The position numbers and the translations under genes were made by a program. This document shows positions 22,301 through 37,000 of a DNA stretch of 64,000 nucleotides, piece after piece (the first letter of the stretch is position 1; each line of letters starts with the position of its first letter). This DNA is from Crossaster papposus. Lineage: Eukaryota; Echinodermata; Asteroidea; Velatida; Solasteridae. The DNA lies in assembly GCA_037893245.1 (NCBI GenBank), contig JBAIAA010000441.1, positions 124,001 to 188,000 of the forward strand. Reading direction: 5' to 3'. The notes beneath the pieces were generated by a model, which was not told the DNA's origin, ran no database searches, and was given only the letters and a program-made list of their open reading frames with translations.

Positions 22301-24979
22301 ACTCGAACTCGATGGACAAGGAGGAAAAAATCCACTCGCAGATCTCAATCGGGAGAATTATCAAGCATGCACGAATGTTGGGTCTGGAGAATGGGAATGC
22401 ATAGAATTATTGGTGATAATTTGACCGACCAATAGGCAACATCCCTCAAAAATCGTTTGACCAATCACAGTTCATGATTTTTTAAGATCTGACAAACATT
22501 TTTTTACTTCAGTTTACTGAACACTTTTCGTTGATTTTACTTTAGTTTCACTTGTATGTTTGTCTCGATTCCGTTACCAGTTTTTGTTAAGTTTTGTTAT
22601 GTTAATTGTAAGTCCAACTCCCAATACTATATTAAATATTGAAGCCCAAACAGGGTAATTTGTGGTCATTTCCTAAAGCCAAAGGCGTTACCTACTTGTT
22701 GTAATGCACTAGTTGTAATTGTAATGCAATGAGATAGAACTGGGTAGAAGCCATAACAACTGATTATTATTTTTTTAATAATTGATGTTTGTAAATTGTA
22801 AGATACTACACATAATATAAAGAAAAACTATACCAAAAAATCCAGGACTAAATTGTTTTAAAGGTAAAACTATCGGCATCTTTAATTTTCTCAAATACAA
22901 AACTCGAAACTTTTAATGCCTTTTTTTCCCTCAATATTTCACTTGTTAAACATGTTAATAAATGTGAACTTCCAAAAAACAATAACTTGTCAAAGAGAAA
23001 TGTCTGATTAAAGTACAACAAACCGTATTGTAAGGATACTTTTATTTTCTTCCCTGAAAACCTTCATTTCTATCTCAGCCCCATTTCTGTCTCATTTCGC
23101 CAGAAATGGCCGCACGAAATACAGATAGTTTTGAAATTTGTTGTGCAGATTTTTTTCAAATTAGTTTTTTTTTTAAATGGCCGCACAAAATACAGGTAGT
23201 TTTGAAATTAGTATTTTTTTGGCGGGAAACAATTCCTTGGAAACTAAAACATTTATTGCGTGTACTTACAAGATTTGGCTCATGTAGCAAAGGCACTTTT
23301 TGTCGTTTTTCTTTAAATTGTGGTAGCAGTAAAACGCGTAGAATAAGCAAACAAAATTTGTCTGAAAATAAAACAGAACAAAAAACACGAGTTTATTTTA
23401 AAAAATGGGGAATATATTTCTATCTCATTAATTTGTCGGGGGCAACCATGAAGTAAGTATTGTTGTCTCGTCCTCTTGATTTTTCCTTTTGTCTATGTTT
23501 TTGTCATATTGTTTTGTCATTTTTCGTCTCGGTTCGTCTCCCTTCGTTTCGTTTTGTCATTTTGTCTTGTTTTATTAAGTTTCGTTTCGTTCTTGTTTTT
23601 TTTTTAGTTTTCGTTGTGCCTGTTTGCTAAAGTATTTGTATAATCTGTTAATGTTACTTGATTTGTCCTTTTAATGTTTTTATCTTATAGTTTTATATGG
23701 TATTGTGTTTGTATAATATATGTGACCTGTCACCACAAAATGAGAGTAAAGTCGGAAATATTACAAATTGAGATATTGGTATTTTCCGATTCTTGAGAAA
23801 GAGAGCTTTCTAATGTATAACACTTGGGGTTTTTGCGATAAATACTTTTCACAGCGCTCTAGAAAGTTAGGGGTTTCACAAAACATGTTTGTGAGAAAAC
23901 TTACTTTAAACATCTTAAACAAAACACGCAAAAGATTACAAAACAGGACAAGTAAGGTTCGGTTGAGCATAGCAACGGCTATGTTCTAATAATTATTTCT
24001 TCTTGAAATTTTCCACACATACAAACTATTGTATAAACAACAAAATATCAACATTTCGAACACGTGGTATACTTACGAGAACCTGATTTGCATATTTAAA
24101 TACCGTGTTAATTAGACAACTAATGGACTTTAATCCAAACACTAACTACGCAAACACTTCGCAAAATCGCGTAATTTAAGAGGTTTCGATCATCTGATCT
24201 CACCCCAAAAATGGGAATATGTAGAGGAGGACTTGGGCTTTCCAAATTACGCAAAATCTCGAAATCGACCACTCCTTCATATTTTGACTTTAGATGGCCA
24301 TATCTCTGAATCACATACATGTACATGTAGTGCGACTTTACTCTCATTTTGTGGTGACAGGTCACATATATATTTTTTTTATAATTTCTTTTTTCTTTTC
24401 TAGGTTGATCTGTTTATTCTCGTATTGTTGTTTATTCTTGTATTGGGGTCTGTTTATGCTCATCTTTTGATGACATTTTTTGTAACTGTTGTATTTCCAT
24501 GACAACCTCAGTTCAACTTTTGTAAAAATTTCTAAAGATGTAAAATAAATAAAAATATAATACAATAGTTCCACGGCACCACGAAGTGACGGTTTCGTGC
24601 AGACAATACGTCACTTTGTGTCGAGACCAATTAATTATTTAAACACAAAATTGAACACAAAACCATTCTTAACATGACAAGTTTCTTTTCCAACTTGATA
24701 CAGTTATTTGTCAGTTATATGGTCAATAGCTGATCTATATGAACAAAATAATAGGCAATATAATATATGAAGTTTCTAATCGTTGATTTCTACCTTTTGT
24801 TTATGAACGCATGCTGTGTACTTACCAATCCAATTAATGCTACAGGAACAATGATTGAAAGGGAAATCCCCGAACCGAAGGGAAGAGCACAGCTGGAAAA
24901 CAAAGGAATCAATTAGACATTAATTAGTTTTACAGCTTTGTTTAGTCCGTATTCGATTTGGTACCCTCGATTTTAATTT

Positions 24980-25018
<39 letters not shown>

Positions 25019-28000
25019 CCAATGATTTGACAATAATCAGTTTGGTATAGCTTGATTTTACAGGAATCATTCTTGCATCTTTGATTTGACACAAACTGAA
25101 ATTATGAGGTGATTTTTTTTTGGTTAGGTGAAAACTTACTAGTTTCCTCGGCCGTAATTACTAACGTAAATCCCTGCTGTGCCAGCAACGACAAACAACG
25201 GCGTGATCCAACCAAGGGCTAAAAACTGAGCAACCGAGCCGGATTCTGTCGTTTTGTACGTCATCTGAACAGAAAAGGGACACAAATATCCGAGTTAAAA
25301 AAATTAAATACACAGTCAATGTATTTGTACAATTTGTCAATGTATTTTCTGCAATTTCTTTTACCTGTGGAGACATCTCTTTTATCTTGTGTACAATTTT
25401 TTTACAACTGTCAAAAATTCTCTTCAACTGATTTTGGACCAAATATATATACCCTAACCAAAAACGTAACCAATTTCTATGTTTACTTTGTATAACGGGT
25501 AGGTAAATGCAAGATTTATTAAAAATAATTTTTGAAGCTTGATAACATTTCACTCACTGTGAAATTTGAGGTAAAACACTTTACCTAACAAGGAACGGCC
25601 ACGTTTGGGGCCGCGCCATGTTACAGAGCACATAACAAATAAGTTATGTTTAAATAAGAGCGAGTTTGGTAATGGCGCCTACTCCCCGTCTCACCTTGAG
25701 CACTAATTGCACAGCTTGGGCCAGCATCCAGAAGGAGTAAGACAGGTGAAAGTAATGGAGAAGTAAGGCTACTGCGCGGCAGGCATCCTGGGGAAGTGAA
25801 TTTTGGTAACGATGAATTAAGGCGAAAATTGCAAAAAGTGAACAGACTTCAAGGACTTTTTGTGTAAACCTGTCGGCTCCCAAACCTAATCTACGACCCA
25901 ATTCAACCCAACCCAACTCGACCTATCCCATCCTAACCCATCTCTACCCATTTCACACCATACACCTTAACCCAACCCAACCCAACCCAACCCAACCCAA
26001 CCCAACCCAACCCAACCCAACCCAACCCAACCCAACCCAACCCAGCCCCACCCCAAATCATTGCACACCATGCAGGTCAACCTAGGCCAACCCAATCCAC
26101 GACCCATCCCATCCCAACCCATCCCAACCCATCACAACCCCACCCATTGCACACCATACAGCCCTACCTAAATCTACGACCCACAATTCAACCCGTCCCA
26201 ACCCGTCCCAACCCGTCCCAACCCAACCCAACCCAACCCGTCCCAACCCTGTCCCAACCCTGTCCCAACCCAACCCAACCCTGTCCCAACCCAACCCAAC
26301 CCTGTCCCAACCCAACCCAACCCTGTCCCAACCCAACCCGTCCCAACCCAACCCAACCCTGTCCCAACCCAACCCAACCCAACCCAACCCAACCCAACCC
26401 AACCCAACCCCAACCCAACCCAACCCAACCCCAACCCAACCCAACCCAACCCGTCCCAACCCTGTCCCAACCCTGTCCCAACCCAACCCAACCCTGTCCC
26501 AACCCAACCCAACCCAACCCTGTCCCAACCCAACCCAACCCTGTCCCAACCCAACCCGTCCCAACCCAACCCAACCCTGTCCCAACCCAACCCAACCCAA
26601 CCCAACCCAACCCAACCCAACCCAACCCAACCCAACCCCAACCCAACCCAACCCAACCCCAACCCAACCCAACCCAACCCAACCCAGCCCTATCCCAACG
26701 TGACGTCACACATCTCGCATCTTACCATGTTATCTATTGCGTAGACTCCTGCAACGAGCGTTATATGACCGGCAAAAAGGGTCGCTAGGAAACACATCAC
26801 TACTGAGGCACGATCTGATTCAAATGTTCTGGAGGTGAAAAAGAAGTATATTGGGCAAATAAATCACCTCTTACATTTTATAATATGCCAACATACGGCA
26901 CATTACATTAGCACCAAATAAGCCCCCCCCCCCCCCCCTATTGTTTTCTGCGTCTAACAATTCAAGAATTATCAGAAATGGGTGGATGTAAGGGTAGGAT
27001 ACGCCATTGGTAATTGCTTGAATTATCAGGAATGAGTGGATGTAAAGGTGGGATATACCTTTGGTAATTGCTTGAATTATCAGGAATAGGTTGATGTTAA
27101 GGTAGGATACATCATTGGTAATTGCTTAAATTATTAGGAATGGGTGGATGTAAAGGTTGGATACGCCATTGGTAATTTTTTGAATTATTAGGAATGGGTG
27201 GATGTAAAGGTTGGATACGCCATTGGTAATTTCTTGAATTATTAGGAATGGGTGGATGTAAAGGTAGGATACACCATTGGTAATTGCTTGAATTACCATG
27301 AATGGGTGGATGCAAAGGTAGGATACACCATTGGTAATTGCTTGAAGTATCAGGAATATGGGTGGATGTAAAGGTAGGATATACCTTTGGTAATTGCTTG
27401 AATTATCAGGAATGAGTGGATGTAAAGGTGGAATACACCATTGGTAATTGCTTGAATTATCAGGAATGGGTTGATGTAAAGGTAGGATACACCATTAGTA
27501 ATTGCTTGAATTACCATGAATGGGTGGATGTAAAGGTAGGATACACCATTGGTAATTGCTTGAATTACCACGAATGGGTGGATGTAAAGGTAGGATACAC
27601 CATTGGTAATTGCTTGAATTATCATGAATGGGTGGATGTAAGGGTAGGATACACCATTGGTAATTGCTTGAATTGTCACGAATGGGTAGATGTAAAGGTA
27701 GGATACACCATTGGTAATTGCTTGAATTATCATGAATGGGTGGATGTAAAGGTAGGATACACCATTGGTAATTGCTTGAATTATCATGAATGGGTGGATG
27801 TAAAGGTAGGATACACCATTGGTAATTGCTTGAATTATCATGAATGGGTTGATGTAAGGGTAGGATACGCCATTGGTAGCTGCTTGAATTATCATGAATG
27901 GGTGGATGTAAGGGTAGGATACACCATTGGTAGCTGCTTGAATTATCACGAATGTAGTAAATATCGTTTAACTGACCTGTTAAACAAGAAAAACGGCGGT

Positions 28001-31000
28001 TTTTAACCGGCGTCGGGCAGTGGTTCTTATATTGTTCTTGTTTGTTTCGCAATCGCCGTCCGGAGTTCGCAATTTTTGTATTATATAATTCTATTTTGTT
28101 CAAAACAATAATATAGATCATCTAGCGCAATTATTTTACTGGATGCTTACAATAACTATTAAATTTTAAATAAGTAAGATATTTGTCGATATCTGCAAAT
28201 GGTGTATTCTACCTTTTAAGCTAACTACAAACAGCATCAGTTTTACTCTGTCTACGTAAACAAACATCCTATCAAAAGCTTTTCTCTTTTTACCTATTTG
28301 CATAAAGTAGAAGGCAAAAGGTCGCTGCTATGATAACCATGTATAAAACCATCGAAGCCAGAATAGCATTGGTTAGCTTCCCTCTTGTATTGTACTGTAA
28401 AAGAGAAACAAACAAAAATGGCTCAATATCATTGCTCTGCTAAGGAGGTCGCTAAAAACCAGGGATGTATAGTCGAGTCCATCACAAGTCCTGTAAGTCC
28501 CTGCAAGTCCATCACAAGTCCTTCAGTCCCAATTCAAATCACAAGCTATTCAAATCAGCTTTGACAAAAGCATTCCTTTGTCATTGTTCATCCAGTTACT
28601 TGTGATTGCCTTTTATGAAGGGACTTGTGACTAGCTTCACGAAAGGACTTGTGAACGGACTTGCAGGGACTCGACTACAACCCTGCTAAAAACTAACCAG
28701 TGTTGTATTTTTCAAAGCACTTACGTACTCTAACCCAGTTCTCCCTTCAACCTTGTTCTACAGCTAAAATAACCCATAAGAAAATGTGTCGAAGACAAAA
28801 ATAAACATTAACGATAGTATTTTGTTTGGTTACTTTTTGAATAGCTGCGAAATGTATTTGATAAAAAAATCAAATTCACATCAACTGGATGTGAACTTAG
28901 ATTTTGTGTTGGTCATTATGTACCCGGGATTTCAGGATTTCTTTTCAGATATCCAGGACCATATGTTAGGTAACAGTAATCTGGGCCCAATTCCATAAAA
29001 GCATTCTAACTTAGTATATTACTAGGTTTTAGCAAGATTCCAAATGTCTAGTTGGTTGCTTGCTAGCAATCAACTAAATCGCATCCATAACACCATTCTA
29101 TGAAATATTCTTGCTATTTGCTTGCTTGCAGCTTGCTAGAATTGCGTGGGGGTTTACATAATCGCCAAAGTACATGGTCAGTTTGAGTTAACAATAGGGA
29201 AAGAGTTCAAATCAGGTCATGCTGTGGGTTGTATTGTCAATGCATTCTTCTGTACCGTATTTAAGGTGTGTATATTTGTATCGGCCTAAGCACATGTTTC
29301 AGAAATAGCTAATTCAGAGGGTGTTTCAACTCAAAAAAGGGGAAAGAAGCCTAATTACTCGACTCAGGAAAATCTGTTCCTTGCAGAACGCAGAAACTTG
29401 ACTCTGCGCATAAGGATGTCAATACAAATTCCAAAAAGATAAAAGATTGAAAGTGACTTAGAATGGTGCTAAGGATTTAGACATACCCCAAACCTTTAGA
29501 ATGCTTTTATGGAATTGGCTCCTGGAGTGTTTATTATATAGGGTATAGTGACAAAACGGAGTTCGCTCTGCCGTAAATTGCAGGTAAATGTTGTAGTCTG
29601 GTATGCAGTCATATAACATTCTAGTCCCATGACGTCACCGGCAGATTGTTTTATATGCACATATGTCTCTTGTGGGTAGGCCTCTATAGACGTATCGCGT
29701 AACACCATTAGCCCGTATCGACTTCGAGGCGTGAAGTGAATTCTATCTACCTCTCTGGAAAAGATTGGAATGAGACAGCGACACCAACAACCTTACTGGG
29801 AAACACTGTCCGACATGACGCATCATTGCGTATGCATTGGATTCTGTTTCAAATGTTAAGCAACGGAGGGAGGTTGCAATGCGAAGTGAATGCTAATGAA
29901 AAACCGAGACCTGGGCTTGTCGCCAATGTAGTATGGTAAACTGCAGCGTGTGGACTGCATGCATGCATGAATAACACAAGGACCGTTCATTTTCTCATGC
30001 TGGGCCGATATTATGAAACAAACTTCCTCAGAATATTCGTGACTTTTCCACCCTGCAAGAGTTCAAATGTGCTCTGAAGACCAACCTCTTTTAAGTTGCG
30101 TTCCAGTAGCTCATTCATTCATTTGATTGTCAGGTTGTGTTGTGTGATGTTCACATTTTAGATCATTTGTCTCCTTGTTCTCTTTGTTTCCCTTCTTTTT
30201 CTGCGCTTTGAACATCTCATTTTAATGGTGGATAATTAAGGTACATTAATTTGCTAAATGTTCCCATAGGGAGATAGTTTAGTATAACTGTTACGCTATT
30301 AAGGAGACATTTGCATTAAGGAGACATTTTAATGTCTCCCTAAGGTTTCAACTCCATGAAGGAGAGATATTTTTGATTTTGTTTACAGTCTAGATCGATA
30401 GAGTGGGGTCCAACATGCATTAATATGAAATTTCGTGGAAAAAGTTCTAGGTAAAAACGGGTTAGGTTACAGTAAAGAATGAAAAATGTTGTGCACGTCT
30501 CTATGCAGATGTTTCCCTAATGTACCATTAAGCGTACCATTAATGTACCATTACAGCAGCTGATAATTATATTATGAGTAGATCTTTACTTTTTAATGGG
30601 TTTGGTGATGGTACAATGTATCGTCGTCCACCGCTGTTCCACAGTCTGCGGGGTGTATACGGTCGTTTCGTTTACTATAGTATGGACAGATTTTAACTCG
30701 CGTGCTTTTCACGGCACTTACCTTGCCTATAACGGCAAATGTCGTCAGGTGGGTACAACGACACGTCACGGTGCCGTCCTCGTTAAAGATCGGCTTTTGG
30801 CAACCTTTCAAGTCTTCTTTCCAGACACTGACGGTGACACAAAGAAATATGTATTATGTCTTCAGATAATGTATCGCAATGCATGTATTTTAAAGAAAAG
30901 ATCCTTTGGCGAATTATAGGTTTTCTGCTAATCATAGTTTAATATTGGTTTACTTTACAATTTGTATTAGGTGTGACCATATATAATTGCGTGGACAGTT

Positions 31001-34000
31001 GCATAAATTAAGGTGTAAATATGTGACCCGCTCCCACGAAACCAGACATAAGTGTGTTTTTTGTAAAAGTGAGATATTGTTATTTCTATTTAGTACACAT
31101 CTTCAGCTTTCATTTGGTACCAAAACCACCTTTATACCATACATACTTCCAATTTTATGATGATTTTAAGACTGCCCTGTACACGCGATTCTATGGGAAT
31201 AAACAAATGGAAATAACAATATCTCACTTTTCAACAAAAACACTTATGTCTGGTTTTGTGGGAGCAGGTCACATATTCCGTTAGAATGCAAAAATGTTGC
31301 CATTAGGCTACATAAAAAAAATCGATTGTTTCTCATCAGCGGCCGGGCGATTTTTTTTGTGCCGGGTGGATATTTTTTTATATTTTATATACAAAATATA
31401 AATGTACCGGACGCCCGAAAATTCCGAGATTTTGTATTTGTTTATTTTGTATATGCTGTAAAAACACGCTGTTGAAAGCAATAACAATAACAATAACTCA
31501 CGTTGGAGATGTTCGGCAACCTGACCGAAGTACAGCGGGCCAAGGAAATGTTTTTAGTGGCCATACATGTGCCAGAAGCAAGCCGGGAAAATCTAAATCG
31601 ACGGACAGGAGATCGGAGAAGCCGAGTATAGTTTTAGTAGTGAGAACGGTGTCTGTGTGCCTCTTTCATTAAAAAAACAGGGGTGCTCAAAATTATATGG
31701 GAAAATAAATGAACTTAACTATATTTTTGTGTTTCTACCAACATTATTTGAGCTTTTATTCTATATGAAATGTGTGCATTGGTCAGTTTTGGAAAGTAAA
31801 TCAACGAAAACAATTTGTAATTTAGAAAAAGAATGCCATGTCCCAACGAAGTTTTTGTCAACTAGCGCTTTCGCCCCCGCATACTACGCGAGCGCGCGCA
31901 CCGCGGCGCCCATACTATAACTGGGCGCTGGAAAACGCCTGACGAGCTTCATAAATTTCTGTGTAGGAAAACGCACGGCATTCTGGGTAGCGTACATGGT
32001 TGCCGCGCAGCTGAGCGACGGAAGTAGTAACCTACGTTCACAGATCGCAACAAAAATTATCCAATCAGAGCTGCTGAATGCACATAAGCGCTTACCACCG
32101 CCGCCCAGTTCATCAACATGTACATGTACATGTATATGCGGTGGGCACGAACGAAACCAGCGCGCCTGTAGTTGTATAGTCAGATACCGGTTTCAAAGAA
32201 TCGGCGATATTGTTGTTTGAACATCGGAACTAGACCGGGGCAGTCGCTTGCTATAGCTACGGTGACCAGCTATCGCGACGGTACAATCTAGTGTACAAAC
32301 TAATAGCTTGTACCCAAAGCATGGTACCGTAGCTCAGTTTCTTGAAAAAAATATAAAATATTTGTGTTAAAGCTGTTGTGTAATATGCCTACTAGTATAC
32401 TGAGACCATGGAGGTACACATTTGCATACCATACTTCATGCTGTGAACAAATAAAAAAAGTTCTGACGTACATATTTGTTTGGGTGTATGGACATTTTTT
32501 TTCTATAAAATATAAAATATAAAATGCCCTGACGGACCATTTTTCCAAAAGGGTTCTGATGAGAAACAATTAATTTTTTTTATGTAGCCTTAGGCTAGTA
32601 TAACACGAACAAAATGTGAGTTTTTTTTGCACAAGTTGATATTCTGAGCAGCAAAAGTTCTGGAATCTAAAGAATGGTTTTTGAAACCTGAAAAACTTAT
32701 AGGTCTATGAATGATGTGGATTCTGAGAAAAAAATAATATTCTACGATTTCGATTATGAACCAACAAGGGCATTTTCAAAAGCGCGTCTGCAACTAGAAA
32801 AGATGTATTTTTGAACTTCTCTTGTTGTTTTCTTCAAAATGACATCATGCCAGAAGGAATAATTTCACAGGGAGTAATATCGTTGCATCGAGTTAGCTTT
32901 TGAACCATAATTTTGTTGGCTACTTTCTGGATAGTTGCAGAAGGTACACTGGACCTTTGAAGGTAGACGACCATTTTCCAGATGGGCTTTACCGATTTGC
33001 ATTGCTGTATGTCAAGAATGAACAGGGTGGGTTATGGTTTGATGATTAGGATTAGGGTTAGGGTTAGGGTTAGGGTTAGGGTTAAGGTAAGGGTATTTTT
33101 ATGCTCTTAAAATATTTCTGGGCTCTTACCGATTTAAATCGCTGTATGTGGATTAGGATTAGGATTAGGATTAGGATTTAGGGTATTTGTATGCTCTTAA
33201 AATAGTCTATGGGCTTTTACCGATTTGAATCGCTGTAGTTAAGAATGAACAGGTCGGGTTATGGTTTAAGGGTTAGGGTTAGGGTTAGGGTTAGGGTTAG
33301 GGTTAGGGTTAGGGTTAGGGTTAGGGTTAGGGTTAGGTTTTTGTTATGCTCTTAAAATATTCCTGGGCTTTTACCGATTTCAATCGCTGTTTGTCAAGAA
33401 TGAACAGGTTGGGTTATGGTTTAGGGTTTGGATTAGGTTTACGGTGGGTAAGGGGTAGGGTATTTTTAGCGCTTAAAATGTTCCTTTTTTTTTTTTTTTA
33501 CCGATTTGAATCGCTGTATGTTAAGTAGGAGCAGGAAGAATTAGGCAGCACGTCGGCGTTCTTCATTTGTATCGACACGCTGTCGACAAACGTGTCGGTG
33601 GTCGGGATGGGGAAAATGCTGCAGGATACCAGAACGGAACTGACGTTCTGGGCGTCAATGTGGATCCTGCATATGAAACAATTAACACACAATCATTCAG
33701 TGGGGGCTTATTGAGACACTTGGTGGCAGCAAAACAAAAATCAATCAGTGGGGGTTTATTGAGACTCTTGGTGGCAGCAAAACAAAAATCAATCAGTGGG
33801 GCTTATTGAGACTCTTGGTGGCAGCAGACACGTCGGCTCTTTTCATATATTTACGTCATGTTTGAGCTAATGTGTGCCTGTTCAAAACTACGCGGGTTGC
33901 CGGACCAAATGATTCTGACTATTATTGATGAACATCTAAATACTTAAAACATAGCTGTAAAACTAGCTGTGTAAACAACAAAATACCTATCGTCCCCGAT

Positions 34001-37000
34001 TTGTTTTTGGTTTTGCATAAAATCGAAGCATGCGTTGGCAACAATCAACATCGGGCGTTGTGTCTTTTGAAAAAAGCCGTTGAAATGTTGCAGCATCTAA
34101 AAAGCAATAACCATTTGCGCGTGACCCCAATTTAAATTTGAATAACATCTGGTACACTGACTTGCTCACATAGTCGTGAACCACATAACGACCGAGGATC
34201 GATATTGTGTTTTCCTTTCTTCCTTTACTTAACCCAATCCCCATTGCTTTGCCATTGCACCGTCGATCGAGGACAGAATTCGGACAAGCAAACCGTCGAT
34301 CGAGGATCCTTTGTTCCCTTTGTTCTCTTTTGTGTTTCGATCCTCGATCGTAATGCAAGACAAGAACACACAGCTTGGCACAGTTTAACTTTAAATTCTC
34401 CAGACCAAAGACGCTGTTGCTATATCACGTGATTTGGGGCAAGCCTTACGCGTCATACGCTAGCAACCCCCAGCTCTGGAATGGTCTGGTGTCTTTTTGC
34501 CATTCTCACCCATTGTAAACAATGTGTTGGTGCTGAGCGTCTCTTACGTAACTATGCAAAAGCTTGCCCCGAATCACGTGATATAGCAACAGTGTCTTTG
34601 GTCTGGAGAATTTAAAGTCAAACTGTGCCAAGCTGTGTGAACAAGTCAGTGTACCAGATATTATTTAAATTTAACTCGGGGTCACGCGCAAATGGCTTAT
34701 TGGATGGTTTTCAAATCGCGTACCTCAGTACTTGACCTTTGACACGACCATCGTTTAAAAATGACAATGTTGCATGCTTGACCCAAGTTGGATTGCAATT
34801 TGACTTCAAGTTTTTTAAAAAATAAGACAAGTTTTACAATTTAAGACTATTTTAGAACTGGCATGCATGCTCGCGTGACCCAAATTTGATTGGAATTAGA
34901 CTTTAACTTTGCATATAAGACCAATTTCTCGACACTTTAACCAAACTGACATGGGGCCAATTTCACGGAGCTGCTAAGCACAAAAATTTGCTTAGCACAA
35001 AAACGTCTTGCTCATTAAAAACAAGTTATCAGCCAAAATTCGACGTGTTTTTTATGCTAAGCCAAAAACCAGCTGATTATCAATCAAAAACAATAAAGAT
35101 CACGTAAAAATTTGGTCTGAAATTTGGTCTGTAACCTTGTTTTTACCAAGGGCAAATTTTCATGCTAAGCAATTTGTTGTGCTTAGCAGCTCCGTGAAAT
35201 TGGCCCATGGACGGACTAGGGATTAGTGACTAGTGACAGAAATAGTGATTGCACAGTCTTTTTTTCTAAACTTCGTTTAGGCGAGACACAAATCTCGTTC
35301 AGGAGTGGTCTATGGCCTGGCAACTAAGGTGAAACAAAATCTAACACCTCATTTCTCGTGCAGACAAAATTGAACATTTTGTTTTAAGAGATCACTCACC
35401 GGGAATTTTGCGACTGTGTAGGAAAAAGGCTCATAATTGTCGACGCAAAGACCACAGTTGCAACGCTGGTATTCCTCGTGGTATCTACTTTTTTGTAATA
35501 AAAGGAAAACACGAAACCAACCGTTTGAACTATTGAACGACAATGCTTTCAAATCCAACAAAGATAAAACAAGCAAGATTCTTCAACTCGGAATATGATT
35601 GACAAGTGTATGCATAACGCAGGAACAAACAAAGGCCGAAGCATCTGTTAATTAACTGTGCGGAATTGGTGTAAGGCCTATGCTGAATTCTGGTCCGTGT
35701 GGTGCGAAATACATTACCCTCTGGAGACATGAACACAATGTGTACAATGGAGACAAAACGTCTCCGGATGGTAAATTTCTATAGATGAATAGGTCTCCAT
35801 TGGGAATTTCACGAATTAGATTTTTTGATTTTACTTAAATTACTCAAAAACTAGGATTAGGATGTGGGTTAGGGTTAGTGTTTGGGTTAGGGATAATATA
35901 GGGTATATTGGGACAAAATTTCAACCCAGGAAAAAAGTTATGGTTAAAATGGGAGCATTTTGAAAAACGTGCTCGACTTTCTAACCATTTTGTACACGAG
36001 AACAAAGCCATGTCTCCACAGTGATACAAAAATGCGAATACATGATCCTGTCGGTGTATCATGTGAGGCGTTCTGGCAAAATGAAACGGAACTGGTCACA
36101 TGCCAACGTGGAGAAAATGCAAAGATTTGTTCATATTTTCAATCTTTAATTTGTCTACTACACGTGTTTTAAAATATGTAAGATACAAGGGTTTTTATAA
36201 AGGAAAAAGTTTGGTGTTTTTTTTCTTCACGAATACATATCGAGGCCTGCACGCGCAATCGTATGAAACCGACTTGCACTAATATATTTGGTTGAAGTTA
36301 AAAGTATAAACACAGCGTTGAATGTAAGTAACAATAGTCAAAATGAAAAAGTATTGCCTATCTAGAAACGTGTTTGTATGGGAAGAAATATAAGGCGGCG
36401 TAAATAATGTAGATAAATTATAAAGGGGAGGCCCTATGTGGAAAAAATATTGTTGCGACGTTTCAATTATTGTCACATTCGGGTACACCATGTTAAATTC
36501 TGTCATAATCCACAAGCTTTAAAGGTAGGATACACCATTGGTAATTGGTTGAATTATCAGGAACGGGTGGATTTGGAAGAGGGGGGTTGTATTTTATAGT
36601 AAATATCGTTTAACTGACCTATCCGAAGTTGTATTATCATGGATGCCGAGAAAAGCAAGAAACACAATTCAATTTGTTTGGAACAATTACATGATATCTA
36701 GCGCAATAATTTAGCTGGATGCCTAGAATCATTATTTACTTTCAGATAAGTAAGATGCTTCTTAATAATTCGGTAGTAAATATTTTCGATATCTGCAAAT
36801 GGTGTATCCTACCTTTAAGTTAGTTTATCTTATACCTGAAAGAATTTAACATGGTGTATCCTAACGTGACAATTTAAATATGGATAGCAAAACTCTGTGG
36901 TCGTAATTACTGAAATTGCCTTAAAAAATGAATTATGGACATTTTTAAGTACAGTTTTCCCACTTGGTGGAATGACCCGTTTCCCAATAGGAACGCATGT

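Noticed and set aside
22257-22343. A shorter form of receptor exon 17 starting after GATTGAG
   Set aside because: It breaks phase with exon 16. The acceptor at CCAG/ACCC (22383) restores the frame and completes TM6.
26082-26788. Long Pro-Thr-Gln and Gly-Leu-Trp-Val repeat proteins on both strands
   Set aside because: They are translations of the CCCAA pentamer satellite; all frames are open and there is no start context or homology.
27350-28121. About 200-codon repeat proteins on both strands
   Set aside because: The 54-bp unit of the MITE-derived minisatellite is a multiple of three, so frames stay open by arithmetic.
33045-33345. TTAGGG repeats as a chromosome end
   Set aside because: The tracts are short and interrupted, and the receptor gene continues on both sides with consistent exon phases.
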